Positions 28,885 through 38,178 of a stretch of 64,000 nt of DNA are shown piece by piece. Origin of the DNA: Microbulbifer marinus (GTDB lineage: Bacteria > Pseudomonadota > Gammaproteobacteria > Pseudomonadales > Cellvibrionaceae); contig NZ_FNQO01000002.1 of assembly GCF_900107725.1 (NCBI RefSeq), positions 372,001 to 436,000 on the forward strand. The letters run 5' to 3'. A program made the translations under genes and the position numbers. The stretch's first letter is position 1. Each line of letters starts with the position of its first letter. A model generated the notes under the pieces. The model saw only the letters and a list, made by a program, of their open reading frames with translations. It did not search any database and was not told where the DNA came from.

Positions 28885-28996
28885 AGCTCTAGCTCAACCG
28901 GATTCCGCGCTAGCAGGCACGGAAAGCTTCAATAGGTTCCCCGGCTCCGCCCGCAAGTCGCGGACGGAGTATCCGGTAAGCTTAGTCGATTGGCGG

Positions 28997-29839
28997 CTAG
29001 TTTGTGAGCAAATCGCGCCAGTTGTAGGAAGGGTCGCCAATAACGTAGAAGAACGGGTTCAGCAGTGAATCTTTGCGGTTGTAACGCAGCAGCTGGAACT
29101 GGTCGTCGACGACTATGCCGCCGGCGGCCTCTACCACCGCCTGGGCGGCGGCCGTATCCCATTCGCAGGTAGGTGCCAGGCGCGGATACAGGTCCGCAGC
29201 CCCCTCGGCCACCAGGCACAGCTTCAGGGAGCTGCCCATGTTTTTACAGGCCACTGCCCCCAGGTCGGCTTCGATGCGCTCCACCAGCTGGTCCACGGCG
29301 CCGGCGCCGTGGCTGCGGCTGGCCACCAATTCCACCGCTTCGCCGGCGTCGAGGCGCGGCTGTAACGGACGCGCGCCGATCTGCTGGTCGCCCTGTGCAT
29401 CGCGTTTGAAGGCAATGCTTTCTCCGCTGCCGGCACCGCCCTTGGCGCCGGCATAGGTGATATTCAGCACCGGCACGTGCACCACGCCTAGTACCGGCTC
29501 GCCGTTGTCGATCAATGCCACGTTGACGGTGAATTCGCCGGTGCGGCGGATGAATTCCTTGGTGCCATCGAGCGGGTCGACAATCCAGTAGCGCTGCCAC
29601 TGGCTGCGCTCGGCGAAGGGGGGCATCTCCTGCTCCTCGGACAGCACCGGCACGCCGTCGATCAGCTGCGCCAGGGCCGGTGCCAGTACCGCGTGAGCAG
29701 CCAGGTCTGCGGCGGTCACCGGCGAGTCGTCCGCCTTGGTATCCACCTCCAGCTCGGCGCTGCTGTTATATACCTCGAGGATCGCCTCGCCCGCGCGGGT
29801 ACAAATCTCAATCACCCGCTCTACCAATGCTTTGTCCAT
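28997..29839 (-). CDS. cysQ: 3'(2'),5'-bisphosphate nucleotidase
   Basis: A 280-residue member of the inositol monophosphatase superfamily. Metal and phosphate motifs are visible: the acidic LSEEQE, WIVDPLDGTKEFIRRTGEFTVNVALI (the DPLDGTKEF hallmark), and CEWDTAAAQAVVEAAGG near the C-terminus. CysQ hydrolyses 3'-phosphoadenosine 5'-phosphate to AMP and so relieves inhibition from sulfate assimilation. Its cysteine-synthase neighbour encoded about 210 bases upstream on the same strand fits a sulfur-metabolism context. Length is slightly longer than E. coli CysQ. Confidence 0.94.
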   Translation of the reverse strand: MDKALVERVIEICTRAGEAILEVYNSSAELEVDTKADDSPVTAADLAAHAVLAPALAQLIDGVPVLSEEQEMPPFAERSQWQRYWIVDPLDGTKEFIRRTGEFTVNVALIDNGEPVLGVVHVPVLNITYAGAKGGAGSGESIAFKRDAQGDQQIGARPLQPRLDAGEAVELVASRSHGAGAVDQLVERIEADLGAVACKNMGSSLKLCLVAEGAADLYPRLAPTCEWDTAAAQAVVEAAGGIVVDDQFQLLRYNRKDSLLNPFFYVIGDPSYNWRDLLTN

Positions 29840-29948
29840 CGTTCCCCCCTTTAATCGAGGGCTGCATTATACGCGTCCACTCCATTAATCCCATGGCGCC
29901 GGAAAATGACGTGAAGGCCATGCTGCCGGGTACACCTTGCGGAACTGT

Positions 29949-29968
29949 TGGCCGGAGGGACCCGGCCA
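29949..29968. terminator. Hairpin between cysK and cysQ
   Basis: TGGCCGG at 29949-29955 pairs with CCGGCCA at 29962-29968 around a six-base loop. It lies in the 210-base gap after cysK. No T-run follows, so it may be an attenuating or Rho-associated hairpin rather than a canonical terminator. Further GC-rich dyads occur at about 30010-30040. Confidence 0.3.
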
Positions 29969-30049
29969 CCAAGCCTACATGAATGTATACACGGCGTGTC
30001 CCGCAAGGGGTCCCCGGTGGCGGGGTCGCTCCGGGGGTACCAGATCGAT

Positions 30050-30967
30050 CTAGGCGGGAAACAGATCGTCGATGGACAGGTAGCGTTCGCCGGTGTCGTA
30101 GCTGAAGACCAGTACCCGGCTGCCGGCGGCGAACTCGCTCTCGCGTTTCTTCACTGCGGCCAGGCTGGCGCCGGAGGAAATGCCGACGAAGATACCTTCC
30201 TTGAGCGCACACTGGCGTGCCATCTCGAAGCTGTCCTCTTCGCTGACCAGGATGGTGCCGTCCAGCGCTTCGGTATTGAGGATTTCCGGCACGAAGCCCG
30301 CGCCGATACCCTGCAGCCGATGCAGGCCCTTCTCGCCGCCGCTGATCACCGGGGATTTTTCCGGCTCCACGGCGAAGACCTGCAGCTTCGGCAGCTCCTC
30401 TTTCAACACCTCGGCACAGCCGGTGATGTGGCCACCGGTGCCGACACCGGTGATCAAGTAGTCGAGGCCATCGCCGAAGTCGGCGAGAATTTCCCGCGCC
30501 GTGGTTTCACGGTGCACCTTGACGTTGGCCGGGTTGCGGAACTGCTGTGGCATCCAGCTGTTTTCATGCTCCTCCAGCAGTTCCTCCGCCCTGGCAATAG
30601 CGCCGGGCATGCCTTTCTCTTTCGGCGTCAGCACCAGTTCCGCGCCCATCGCTTTCATGACCTTGCGCCGCTCCACCGACATGGATTCCGGCATCGTCAG
30701 GATCAGTCGATAGCCCTTCACCGCCGCCACCATCGCCAGGCCGATGCCGGTGTTGCCGGAGGTCGGCTCGACAATCACGCCGCCGGGCTTCAGCTCGCCG
30801 CTGGCCTCCGCCTCGGTGATCATCGACAGCGCGATACGGTCCTTGATGCTGCTGCCGGGATTGAAGCGCTCCACCTTCATCCACACCTCGATGTCCGGGC
30901 GGAACAGGTTGTTGATTCTCACGTGCGGGGTATTGCCGATGGTTTCGAGGATATTAGCTGCCTTCAT
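30050..30967 (-). CDS. cysK: Cysteine synthase (O-acetylserine sulfhydrylase)
   Basis: A 305-residue PLP enzyme. The Schiff-base lysine is Lys42 in [11 protein letters not shown], the substrate loop is TSGNTG at 69-74, and the phosphate-binding [10 protein letters not shown] lies near residue 175. It converts O-acetylserine and sulfide to cysteine. Length and motifs fit CysK better than CysM, though assignment between isozymes by eye is not certain. The ATG at 30967 has a GGGAGAG ribosome site; a longer frame upstream is not homologous. It is divergent from the YhhN-like gene. Confidence 0.92.
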   Translation of the reverse strand: MKAANILETIGNTPHVRINNLFRPDIEVWMKVERFNPGSSIKDRIALSMITEAEASGELKPGGVIVEPTSGNTGIGLAMVAAVKGYRLILTMPESMSVERRKVMKAMGAELVLTPKEKGMPGAIARAEELLEEHENSWMPQQFRNPANVKVHRETTAREILADFGDGLDYLITGVGTGGHITGCAEVLKEELPKLQVFAVEPEKSPVISGGEKGLHRLQGIGAGFVPEILNTEALDGTILVSEEDSFEMARQCALKEGIFVGISSGASLAAVKKRESEFAAGSRVLVFSYDTGERYLSIDDLFPA

Positions 30968-31140
30968 ATGCGAAGCTCTCCCTTTATTGTCCGCAGTTGG
31001 GTAAATGACTCTAGCGCGCAACGGGCGGGGCGGGAGATTGCGTCGCCGCAATCTTTGCCGAATACTCGCCCTTGACGACCATGACGATCGCTTCATCCTC
31101 TCGAGCAAACCACAAAATCATAAAAATCGCGAGAAAAGAC

Positions 31141-31830
31141 ATGCATATCACCTCCAGTAACGACAGCGCCGCGCCTTTGCATCGGGCCGGCCTGCGACTG
31201 CCGCTCGCCTTTGTCGCCGCCGCCGTTGTCTACATGACTCTCGACGCCAGCGGACTGCGCGGCCCCTGGATGGCATCGCTGAAAATTGTCCCCATCGCCA
31301 TGCTGGCGCTGCTCGCCTTGCGCGATCTCAGCGGCCTGACCCGCACGCTGACACTGGTGGCATTGTCCTTCTCCGCGCTGGGCGACGTGCTGCTGGCGCT
31401 GGAGTTCCACAACCAGTTCGTGTTCGGCCTCGGCGCCTTCCTGCTGGCGCAGCTGACTTATGCGGGCAACTTCCTGCGGGGCGCCGCTCGGTTGAACGAT
31501 TGGCGCAGCAAGCGCACACTGCTGCGGGCCCTGCCGGTGCTGGCCGCGGCATTGCTGCTGGCGCAACTGCTACTGCCGGCGGCGGGCGAGCTGGCCCCCG
31601 CGGTGCTGGTCTACCTGCTGGCGATAGTGGCCATGGCGCTCTCGGCAGCAGCGCACCGGGGCGATTCGGCACTGCTGTTCGCCGGCGCGGTGACCTTTAT
31701 GGCATCGGATACACTGATCGCGCTGAACAAGTTCATTGCGCCGCTGCCGCTGGCCGGCACTGCCATCATGCTGACCTATTACGCGGCCCAGCTGGCCCTG
31801 CTGTACGGCATAGGTCGCGCGCGGGCATAA
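31141..31830 (+). CDS. Lysoplasmalogenase-like YhhN family membrane protein
   Basis: A 229-residue protein with about seven to eight membrane segments. It fits the YhhN/TMEM86 family: LKIVPIAMLALLAL, LSFSALGDVLLAL, and GAVTFMASDTLIALNKF near the C-terminus are the conserved blocks with acidic residues. Eukaryotic relatives hydrolyse lysoplasmalogens; bacterial function is less clear. The ATG at 31141, preceded by GAGAAAAG, is chosen because upstream residues are charged and not family-like. Confidence 0.85.
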   Translation: MHITSSNDSAAPLHRAGLRLPLAFVAAAVVYMTLDASGLRGPWMASLKIVPIAMLALLALRDLSGLTRTLTLVALSFSALGDVLLALEFHNQFVFGLGAFLLAQLTYAGNFLRGAARLNDWRSKRTLLRALPVLAAALLLAQLLLPAAGELAPAVLVYLLAIVAMALSAAAHRGDSALLFAGAVTFMASDTLIALNKFIAPLPLAGTAIMLTYYAAQLALLYGIGRARA

Positions 31831-31905
31831 TGGGCCGGTGAATAGGGGCGGCGGCGATCTATCCTTGAACTGCCACCACCCTTAAACGAGAGGTACACCG
31901 ACCCG

Positions 31906-32568
31906 ATGCTCGACTGGCAAAACGTCGACACAGTGCTGCTGGACATGGACGGCACGCTGCTCGACCTGCACTACGACAACCACTTCTGGCTCGATCACCT
32001 GCCCCGGCGCTACGCCGAAACCCACGGCCTGACACTGGAACAGGCGCAACAGCAGATGACCGCCGAAATCGAGGCGCGCCGCGGCACCCTCGAGTGGTAC
32101 TGCCTGGATTTCTGGACCCGCGAACTGAAACTCGATATTCCGGCGATGCTGCGTGAAATCGAGGACCGCATCGCGCTGCGCCCACAGACCGAGTCATTTC
32201 TCGAGGGACTGCAACAGCTGAACAAGCACACGCTGTTGGTCACAAACGCCCATCGCGACGGCCTCGATCACAAGCTCGAGATCACCGGTATCGACCGCTG
32301 GCTCGACGGTATCGTCTCTTCTCACGATTACGGTCACGCCAAGGAGAGCGGGCACTTCTGGAGCGCGCTGCGCGAGGAAGTCGATTTCGATCCCGCGCGC
32401 ACCCTGTTCGTTGACGACAACGAGAACGTGCTCGCCGCCGCGCGCGACTACGGCATCGCCCACCTGCTGTGTATCCGCCAGCCGGACAGCCGCGGCCCAC
32501 TGCGCGACATCGCCGATTTCCCGGCGATTCACCAGTTCGACGAGATCATGGCCATCAGGGCTCGGTGA
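31906..32568 (+). CDS. yrfG: GMP/IMP 5'-nucleotidase, HAD family
   Basis: A 220-residue HAD hydrolase with the nucleophile motif VLLDMDGTLLDL (Asp13 and Asp15), motif II LLVTNAH, motif III lysine around HAKESG, and motif IV FVDDNENVL. It matches E. coli YrfG, a purine nucleotidase, in length and in the segment WLDHLPRRYAETHG. It precedes hslR as in enterobacteria, separated here by a repeat hairpin. It likely acts in the cytosol on GMP/IMP. Confidence 0.93.
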   Translation: MLDWQNVDTVLLDMDGTLLDLHYDNHFWLDHLPRRYAETHGLTLEQAQQQMTAEIEARRGTLEWYCLDFWTRELKLDIPAMLREIEDRIALRPQTESFLEGLQQLNKHTLLVTNAHRDGLDHKLEITGIDRWLDGIVSSHDYGHAKESGHFWSALREEVDFDPARTLFVDDNENVLAAARDYGIAHLLCIRQPDSRGPLRDIADFPAIHQFDEIMAIRAR

Positions 32569-32625
32569 TTTAGTACCTCCACCGAGATGGATGGCGGCGC
32601 GGCGGCGCAGGTTGGCACCGTGCGA

Positions 32626-32701
32626 GGTCCTGCTGCCGGTGGCCAGCCGGCAAATAGTTACCGATGAGGTTTTTTGCCGGGTGGCCACCGGCGGTAGGGC
32701 C
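32626..32701. repeat. Hairpin repeat copy 1 with conserved 36-nt loop
   Basis: Arms at 32626-32645 and 32682-32701 pair over 20 bases (with a few G-T pairs) and enclose a 36-nt loop. Within the loop, GGCAAATAGTTACCGAT is followed by one variable base and then AGGTTTTTTGCC, and its GGCAAA/TTTGCC ends extend the stem. The same core, in reverse orientation, fills the 36-nt loop of a second hairpin at 54227-54298 whose arms have a different sequence. It lies in the yrfG-hslR gap. This is an interspersed element family, not a normal terminator. Confidence 0.75.
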
Positions 32702-32748
32702 GATCGGCGCCCAGTCTTCCCGTTACTAATGAACTGACTCAAGCATCA

Positions 32749-33126
32749 ATGGATAAAGTACGTATCGACAAGTGGCTCTGGGCCGCGCGCTTCTACAAGA
32801 CCCGCAGCATCGCCAAGCAGGCCATCGAGGGTGGCAAGGTCCACGCTGACGGCCAGCGGGTCAAGGCGAGCAAGGAAATCACCACCGGCATCACCCTGAG
32901 CATCCGCCAGGGCTGGGATCTGGTGGAGGTGGAGGTGCTGGCCCTGTCCGACCAGCGCCGCGGTGCCGATGTCGCCCGCACCCTGTACCGAGAGACCGAA
33001 GCCAGTATCGCCAAGCGCGAGCAGGCCCGCGTCGAGCGCAAGGCCAGCAACGCCGGCATTCACAGCGAGCGGCCAAACAAGAAGCAGCGCCGCCAGATCC
33101 ACCGCTTCCTGCGCGAGCAGGATTGA
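32749..33126 (+). CDS. hslR: Ribosome-associated heat shock protein Hsp15
   Basis: A 125-residue S4-domain RNA-binding protein: VRIDKWLWAARFYKTRSIAKQAIEGGKVHADGQRVK is the S4 signature, followed by a basic helical C-terminus (RPNKKQRRQIHRF). Hsp15 binds stalled 50S subunits carrying nascent chains and recycles them after heat shock. Its position after yrfG matches E. coli. Two genes separate it from hslO, in contrast to the adjacent arrangement in enterobacteria. Confidence 0.95.
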   Translation: MDKVRIDKWLWAARFYKTRSIAKQAIEGGKVHADGQRVKASKEITTGITLSIRQGWDLVEVEVLALSDQRRGADVARTLYRETEASIAKREQARVERKASNAGIHSERPNKKQRRQIHRFLREQD

Positions 33127-33215
33127 CCGGCCGGTACCGCGACGGCAATTCCCCCGCCAGCTCGGCTGCAGCTGCTAAACTGGCCGCACATTATTCGATA
33201 ACGATTCCGCCCACG

Positions 33216-34706
33216 ATGAAAAGATTCCTCGCCCTGACCCTGCTGTTCCTGCTCGCGGCGCAATCCGCCAGCGCCGACAGCCGCGAACACGAGCAGCTGA
33301 AGCGCTCCATTATCAAGATCTACACCACCGCCGCCGCACCGGATTACTTCAATCCCTGGGCGCTGCTGAACCCCAAGCAGCTGTCCGGCTCCGGCGCGGT
33401 GATCAGCGACAAGCGAATACTCACTAACGCCCATGTGGTCGCCAACGGCAGCTTTATCCAGGTGCAGCGCCACGGCGACGCGCAGAAATTCCGCGCCCAG
33501 GTGCAGTTCGTCTCCCACGACGCCGACCTGGCGCTGCTGACCGTCGAGGACGACAGCTTCTTCGAGGACACCCGCCCGCTGGCACTCGGCAAGCTGCCGG
33601 AACTGCAGGAAGAGGTCACCGTGTACGGCTACCCGATCGGCGGCAAATCCCTGTCCATCACCCGCGGCGTGCTGTCGCGAGTGGAGCACCAGTACTACGC
33701 CCACGCCGAGAGCTACCTGATGGCTGGGCAGATAGATGCCGCCATCAATCCCGGCAATAGCGGCGGTCCGGTCATTTCCGACGGCCGCATCGTCGGCGTG
33801 GCCATGCAGACCAACCAGGGGGCCGAAAACCTCGGCTACTTCGTGCCGCCGAGTGTGATCGCGCACGTGCTCGAAGATGCGAAGGACGGCGTCCACCAGG
33901 GCTTCCCGGAGCTGGGTGCGGTGACCCAGAGCCTGGAGAGCCCGTCGATGAAGCGGGCCGCCGGGCTGAGTGAGGACCAGGACGGCGCGCTGATCGTCAA
34001 GGTGTTCAGCGACGCCCCCGCCGCCGAAGTGCTGCAGCCAGGCGACGTGCTGCTGGAGGTGGACGGCTACCCGGTAGCTGCGGATCGCACCGTGGAATGG
34101 CGCGAGAACCAGCGCACCAATTACCACTACGCGGTGGACCGCCACCATGTCGGCGACAAGTTGCCGGTGCGCTTTGCCCGCGATGGCAAGGTACAGCGCG
34201 CGGAAGTCGCCCTGGCTGCGCCGGCGCCGACACGCTCGCTGGTACTGGGCGAGCAGTTCGACCAGCAACCGCGCTATTACATCTACGGCGGCGTGGTGTT
34301 CGTGCCCCTGAACATGAACCTGATCAAGCGCTGGGGCAACAACTGGCATTCCAAGGCACCGGTCGAATACCTGTACGCGCGCAACCAGTGGGGCGGCGAA
34401 GAGCGCCGCGAGCTGGTGGTGGCACTGAAAGTCCTGCCGGCGAACGTCAACCTCGGCTACCACGACTGGAAAAACTGGATTATCGACTCGGTGAATGGCC
34501 ACAGCGTGGCGGATTTCGACGAGTTCGCGCAGCTGATGGAAAGCAACGAGGCGCAGTTCGTCGATCTGCGTGACCAGTCCGGCTACCGCATGGTGCTCGA
34601 TGCCGCCGCCGCGCGCGAGCAGGAACCACTGATACTGCAGACCTACCATATTCCCCAGCGTCACTCCCTTGGGCTGTTCAGCACCCTGGCGAATAAGGAA
34701 GAATAG
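33216..34706 (+). CDS. Periplasmic trypsin-like serine protease of the Deg type
   Basis: A 496-residue protein with a signal peptide (MKRFLALTLLFLLAAQSASA). The chymotrypsin-fold protease has His73 in ILTNAHVV, Asp104 in SHDADLALL and Ser182 in NPGNSGGPVIS. A PDZ-like domain follows around residues 235-330 (DAPAAEVLQPGDVLLEVDGYPV), and the C-terminal ~160 residues resemble the plant/bacterial Deg extension rather than a second canonical PDZ. It probably degrades or monitors misfolded periplasmic proteins. The ATG at 33216 gives the signal peptide directly. It lies between hslR and hslO, consistent with a stress-response cluster. Confidence 0.88.
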   Translation: MKRFLALTLLFLLAAQSASADSREHEQLKRSIIKIYTTAAAPDYFNPWALLNPKQLSGSGAVISDKRILTNAHVVANGSFIQVQRHGDAQKFRAQVQFVSHDADLALLTVEDDSFFEDTRPLALGKLPELQEEVTVYGYPIGGKSLSITRGVLSRVEHQYYAHAESYLMAGQIDAAINPGNSGGPVISDGRIVGVAMQTNQGAENLGYFVPPSVIAHVLEDAKDGVHQGFPELGAVTQSLESPSMKRAAGLSEDQDGALIVKVFSDAPAAEVLQPGDVLLEVDGYPVAADRTVEWRENQRTNYHYAVDRHHVGDKLPVRFARDGKVQRAEVALAAPAPTRSLVLGEQFDQQPRYYIYGGVVFVPLNMNLIKRWGNNWHSKAPVEYLYARNQWGGEERRELVVALKVLPANVNLGYHDWKNWIIDSVNGHSVADFDEFAQLMESNEAQFVDLRDQSGYRMVLDAAAAREQEPLILQTYHIPQRHSLGLFSTLANKEE

Positions 34707-34741
34707 GGGCCACAACCATTTGCCAAACGGAAGGGACATCC

Positions 34742-35182
34742 ATGAAATCATTGTGCGGGGGATTACTGCTGAGTGTTCTGCTGCTGGCCAGTGCGACCGC
34801 GCTCGCCGCCGACCTGTACCGCTGGGTAGACGAAGACGGCAAGGTCCACTTCGGCGACCGCCCGCCGATGGAGGCCAAAGCCGAAAACATCGAGGGCGAA
34901 CTGCGCCCGATCAATTCCGCCGACGCCCCTCCCCCCCAGCAGACCGCGTCCCGGCAGCAGCACAATCCGGAACAGGAATACGAACAACGCCAGCGCCAGC
35001 GCGAACTGCGGCAGCAGCAGCGATTGACCCGCGCCTGCAATGCCGCACGCCGCCAGCTGCGCCTGCTGCAGGGCCGGGTGGCATTTGTCGACGACAGCGG
35101 CAAGGAAGTCAAAATGAGCGAGCGCGAGCGCCAGCAGCGGGCCGAGCAGCTGCAGCGGGAAATCCAGCGCGTCTGCGGCTAA
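34742..35182 (+). CDS. DUF4124 domain secreted protein
   Basis: A 146-residue protein with a signal peptide (MKSLCGGLLLSVLLLASATALA) and the DUF4124 motif ADLYRWVDEDGKVHFGDRPP directly after it. The rest is Gln/Arg-rich and probably helical. DUF4124 modules are small periplasmic domains of unknown function. It lies downstream of the Deg-like protease gene and upstream of hslO. A second DUF4124 gene lies between glnA and ntrB. Confidence 0.85.
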   Translation: MKSLCGGLLLSVLLLASATALAADLYRWVDEDGKVHFGDRPPMEAKAENIEGELRPINSADAPPPQQTASRQQHNPEQEYEQRQRQRELRQQQRLTRACNAARRQLRLLQGRVAFVDDSGKEVKMSERERQQRAEQLQREIQRVCG

Positions 35183-35381
35183 ACGCCGCGCAGCCTATCT
35201 GCCTAGGGGTCCGCCGCAGCCGCGGCGGCTACCATTTATAGACATCCACCTCTAAAATCCCGCGGCTCGCTAATGTGGCGGGCCACACGGCGCTCACTGC
35301 GCCTAGGCTTGCGAAAAAACGGCCGCCGTCGCGGTCATCAAATTTAAAGTTAACAGGCCCTAGTACCGAGGCAACTGCAAC

Positions 35382-36260
35382 ATGTCCGACCAGCTGGAAC
35401 GCTTTATCTTCTCCCGACACGATATCCGCGGACAGATGGTGACCCTCACCAACGCCTACCGCTCCGTGCTGGAGAACAACCAGCTGCCGCCGCCGGTGGC
35501 ACAGCTGCTGGGCGAATTCCTCGCCGCCGCCTGCCTGCTGTCCACGACACTCAAGTTCGAGGGCCTGCTGATGCTGCAGGCGCGGGGCGAGGGCGACGTG
35601 CCGCTGATCCTGGCCGAGTGCACCCACCACAGCGACCTGCGCGGTATCGCCCGCGTGGCCGAGGGCGCGCAGATAGACGGCGATGCCAGCCTGCGCCAGT
35701 TGGTCGGCAAGCGCGCCGCGCTGGCGATTACCGTGGAGCCGGAGCAGGGCGAGCGCTACCAGGGCATAGTGCCGCTGGAAAAGGACACTCTGGCCGAATG
35801 CCTCGAGGACTATTTCACCCAGTCGGAACAGCTCGCCACCCGTTTCTGGATAGAGTCGAGCCCGGACACGGTGGGCGGCATCATGCTACAGGTACTGCCG
35901 GGCAACAACGCGGCCTCCGAGGAGGAAAACCGGGACGCCTGGGAGACAGCGCAGCACCTGGCAGAGACGGTGACCGCCGAAGAACTGCACTCGCTGCCCC
36001 ACGACCAGCTGTTGCACCGGCTGTTCCACCAGCTGCATCCCGCCGCGCTGGGCACTGCCAATATCCGCTTCAAGTGCAGCTGCTCCCGCGAACGCAGTGC
36101 CCGCGCGCTGATCGCGCTGGGCCCCGAAGATGTCTACAAGCTGCTGGAACAGCAGGGCGGTGAAATCCAGGCCGACTGCCAGTTCTGCAACGCCCAGTAC
36201 CGCTTCGACCGCGAGCAGATCGAATCGTTGTTCAATGCCCCGCCGCACACCGTGCACTGA
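35382..36260 (+). CDS. hslO: Redox-regulated chaperone Hsp33
   Basis: A 292-residue protein of standard length. The redox switch is intact: Cys232 and Cys234 (KCSCS) and Cys266 and Cys269 (DCQFCN) form the zinc site that is oxidised to activate the chaperone. Other family blocks are RGQMVTLTNAYRSVL and the QLLGEFLAAACLLS segment. It acts in the cytosol during oxidative heat stress. The gene has its own 200-base upstream gap and may be transcribed separately. Confidence 0.96.
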   Translation: MSDQLERFIFSRHDIRGQMVTLTNAYRSVLENNQLPPPVAQLLGEFLAAACLLSTTLKFEGLLMLQARGEGDVPLILAECTHHSDLRGIARVAEGAQIDGDASLRQLVGKRAALAITVEPEQGERYQGIVPLEKDTLAECLEDYFTQSEQLATRFWIESSPDTVGGIMLQVLPGNNAASEEENRDAWETAQHLAETVTAEELHSLPHDQLLHRLFHQLHPAALGTANIRFKCSCSRERSARALIALGPEDVYKLLEQQGGEIQADCQFCNAQYRFDREQIESLFNAPPHTVH

Positions 36261-36323
36261 CCCAACCGACCGCGCCCGCCCGGCCCAGGCCGGGCGCACG
36301 TAGAGACCGCCGCCGCTGACGGA

Positions 36324-36395
36324 TTTACCCCAAAAATTCACAAAACCAATGTAGTAAAACTACACCATCAAAAAATCAAATAATTTGGGGTGAAA
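36324..36395. promoter_or_regulatory. Flanking inverted repeat upstream of pckA
   Basis: CCCCAAA (36328-36334) is mirrored by TTTGGGG (36384-36390), with additional flanking similarity (TTTACCCC and GGGGTGAAA). The pair brackets the HexR-like palindrome at 36350-36364. It could be a second operator pair or a looped structure. The protein bound, if any, is unknown. Confidence 0.35.
36350..36364. promoter_or_regulatory. HexR-like operator upstream of pckA
   Basis: TGTAGTAAAACTACA is a perfect 15-base palindrome around its centre and fits the known HexR consensus TGTARTWWWAYTACA. HexR is the KDPG-responsive regulator of central carbon metabolism in gammaproteobacteria, and gluconeogenic genes such as pckA are reported targets in Shewanella. 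The site lies about 190 bases before the pckA start. A hexR gene is not in this window, so the assignment is by motif and context. Confidence 0.65.
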
Positions 36396-36554
36396 TTTCC
36401 ATTGACAACGCTGTCACGGTACAAAAAACAACCACTTTCGCTATCCGACCAAATCGAAGTTTGCCATAATGCGCCCCCCGAATTTGCCCGGCCGCCGCTG
36501 CCTGCGGCGGCCCAACTACTTTCAATTGATACAACTTTCACGGGTAATCGACGA

Positions 36555-38102
36555 ATGGCACAGATCGACGACACCGCGCAGGTCCTGAAGAACCTGGCGC
36601 CGGCGCAATTGGTTGAACAGGCGCTGGCGCGCGGCGAGGGCAAGCTGTCCGACACCGGCGCACTGGTAACCGAGACCGGCGCGCGCACCGGCCGCTCTCC
36701 GGCAGACCGCTTCGTAGTGGAAGAGGCGTCCACCGCCGACAGCATCGACTGGGGCAACGTCAACCGTCCTTTCCCGCAAGACAAGTTTGACGCGCTGTGG
36801 GACCGTGTCGAAGACTTCGTCGCCAGCAGCGACCGCTTCGTACAGCAGCTGCATGTAGGCCAGGACGACGACCACTACCTGCCGGTAGTCGTGACCGCCC
36901 AGACCGCCTGGCACAGCCTGTTCGCGCGCAACATGTTTATCCGTGCCGAAAAGTACAACCCCAAGGGCAAGGAAGAGTGGCGCATCCTGCACGCGCCGAA
37001 CTTCGTCTGTGATCCGGAGCGCGACGGCACCAACTCCGAGGCCTGCGTGATCATCAACTTCGGCGCGCGCAAGGTACTGCTGGCCGGTATGCGCTATGCC
37101 GGCGAGATGAAGAAGGCCATGTTCTCCGTGCAGAATTTCCTGCTGCCGGAGAAAGACGTGATGCCGATGCACTGTGCCGCGAACGTGGGCACCGACGGCG
37201 ATACCTGCCTGTTCTTCGGCCTGTCCGGCACCGGCAAGACCACCCTGTCCGCCGATCCTGAGCGCTTCCTGATCGGTGACGACGAACACGGCTGGGCCAA
37301 GGGCGCCGTATTCAACATCGAGGGCGGCTGCTACGCCAAGACCATCAACCTGAGCCGCAAGAACGAGCCGGTGATCTGGGATGCGATTCGTTTCGGCGCC
37401 ATCGTCGAGAACGTGGTGACCGACGAAGCCCGCGTACCCAACTACGACGACACCAGCCTGACCGAAAACGGCCGCTGCTCCTACCCGCTGGAGCACGTCG
37501 AGAAGCGCCAGCTGGAGAACCGCGCCGGCGAGCCGAAGAACGTCATCTTCCTGACCTGCGACGTATCCGGCGTACTGCCGCCGGTGTCCATCCTGTCCAA
37601 GGAAGCCGCGGCCTATCACTTCCTGTCCGGTTACACCGCCCGCGTCGGCTCCACCGAGCTGGGCGCCGAAGCGGGTATCCACCCGACCTTCTCCACCTGC
37701 TTCGGCGCGCCCTTCATGCCGCGCGCCCCGCGCGAGTATGCGGACCTGCTGATGAAGCGTATCGAGGACTTCGGCTCCAAGGTCTACCTGGTCAACACCG
37801 GCTGGACGGGCGGCTCCGGCGACAACGGCAAGCGCTTCCCGATTCCGGTAACCCGCGCCGTGGTAGCCGCCATTCAGAGCGGCGCTCTGGAAGGCGCCGC
37901 GACCGAGCACCTGGATATCCTCAACCTGGATATCCCGCTGGAAGTGCCGGGTGTGGACAAGTCCTACCTGAACCCGCGCGAAGCATGGGCCGACAAGGCC
38001 GCCTACGACGACCAGGCCGGCAAACTGGCCAAGCTGTTTGCCGAGAACATCGAGAAGTTCCAGGTCAGCGACGACGTCAAGGCCGCCGGCCCGCAGGCCT
38101 AA
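36555..38102 (+). CDS. pckA: Phosphoenolpyruvate carboxykinase (ATP)
   Basis: A 515-residue enzyme that converts oxaloacetate and ATP to phosphoenolpyruvate in gluconeogenesis. Kinase-specific motifs are clear: the P-loop [14 protein letters not shown], the metal-binding IGDDEHGW, and [25 protein letters not shown] near the N-terminus and [14 protein letters not shown] also match the ATP-type enzyme. The ATG at 36555 is preferred; the frame runs upstream but the extra residues are not family-like. Expression is probably tied to carbon status through the HexR-like site. Confidence 0.97.
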   Translation: MAQIDDTAQVLKNLAPAQLVEQALARGEGKLSDTGALVTETGARTGRSPADRFVVEEASTADSIDWGNVNRPFPQDKFDALWDRVEDFVASSDRFVQQLHVGQDDDHYLPVVVTAQTAWHSLFARNMFIRAEKYNPKGKEEWRILHAPNFVCDPERDGTNSEACVIINFGARKVLLAGMRYAGEMKKAMFSVQNFLLPEKDVMPMHCAANVGTDGDTCLFFGLSGTGKTTLSADPERFLIGDDEHGWAKGAVFNIEGGCYAKTINLSRKNEPVIWDAIRFGAIVENVVTDEARVPNYDDTSLTENGRCSYPLEHVEKRQLENRAGEPKNVIFLTCDVSGVLPPVSILSKEAAAYHFLSGYTARVGSTELGAEAGIHPTFSTCFGAPFMPRAPREYADLLMKRIEDFGSKVYLVNTGWTGGSGDNGKRFPIPVTRAVVAAIQSGALEGAATEHLDILNLDIPLEVPGVDKSYLNPREAWADKAAYDDQAGKLAKLFAENIEKFQVSDDVKAAGPQA

Positions 38103-38141
38103 GGCGAGGGCCTGCCCGCCCGGGCAGCCTCAGGGTCTATC

Positions 38142-38178
38142 CCGAACCCCCACGGTGCAAGCCGCGGGGGTTTTCTTT
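38142..38178 (+). terminator. Rho-independent terminator after pckA
   Basis: CCCCACGG pairs with CCGCGGGG (one mismatch) around a six-base loop, followed by TTTTCTTTTTT. It lies about 45 bases after the pckA stop on the plus strand. Confidence 0.8.

Noticed and set aside
33060-34751. 563-codon minus-strand frame opposite the Deg-like protease
   Set aside because: His/Val/Gln-rich antisense product without domains; the protease has all catalytic motifs.
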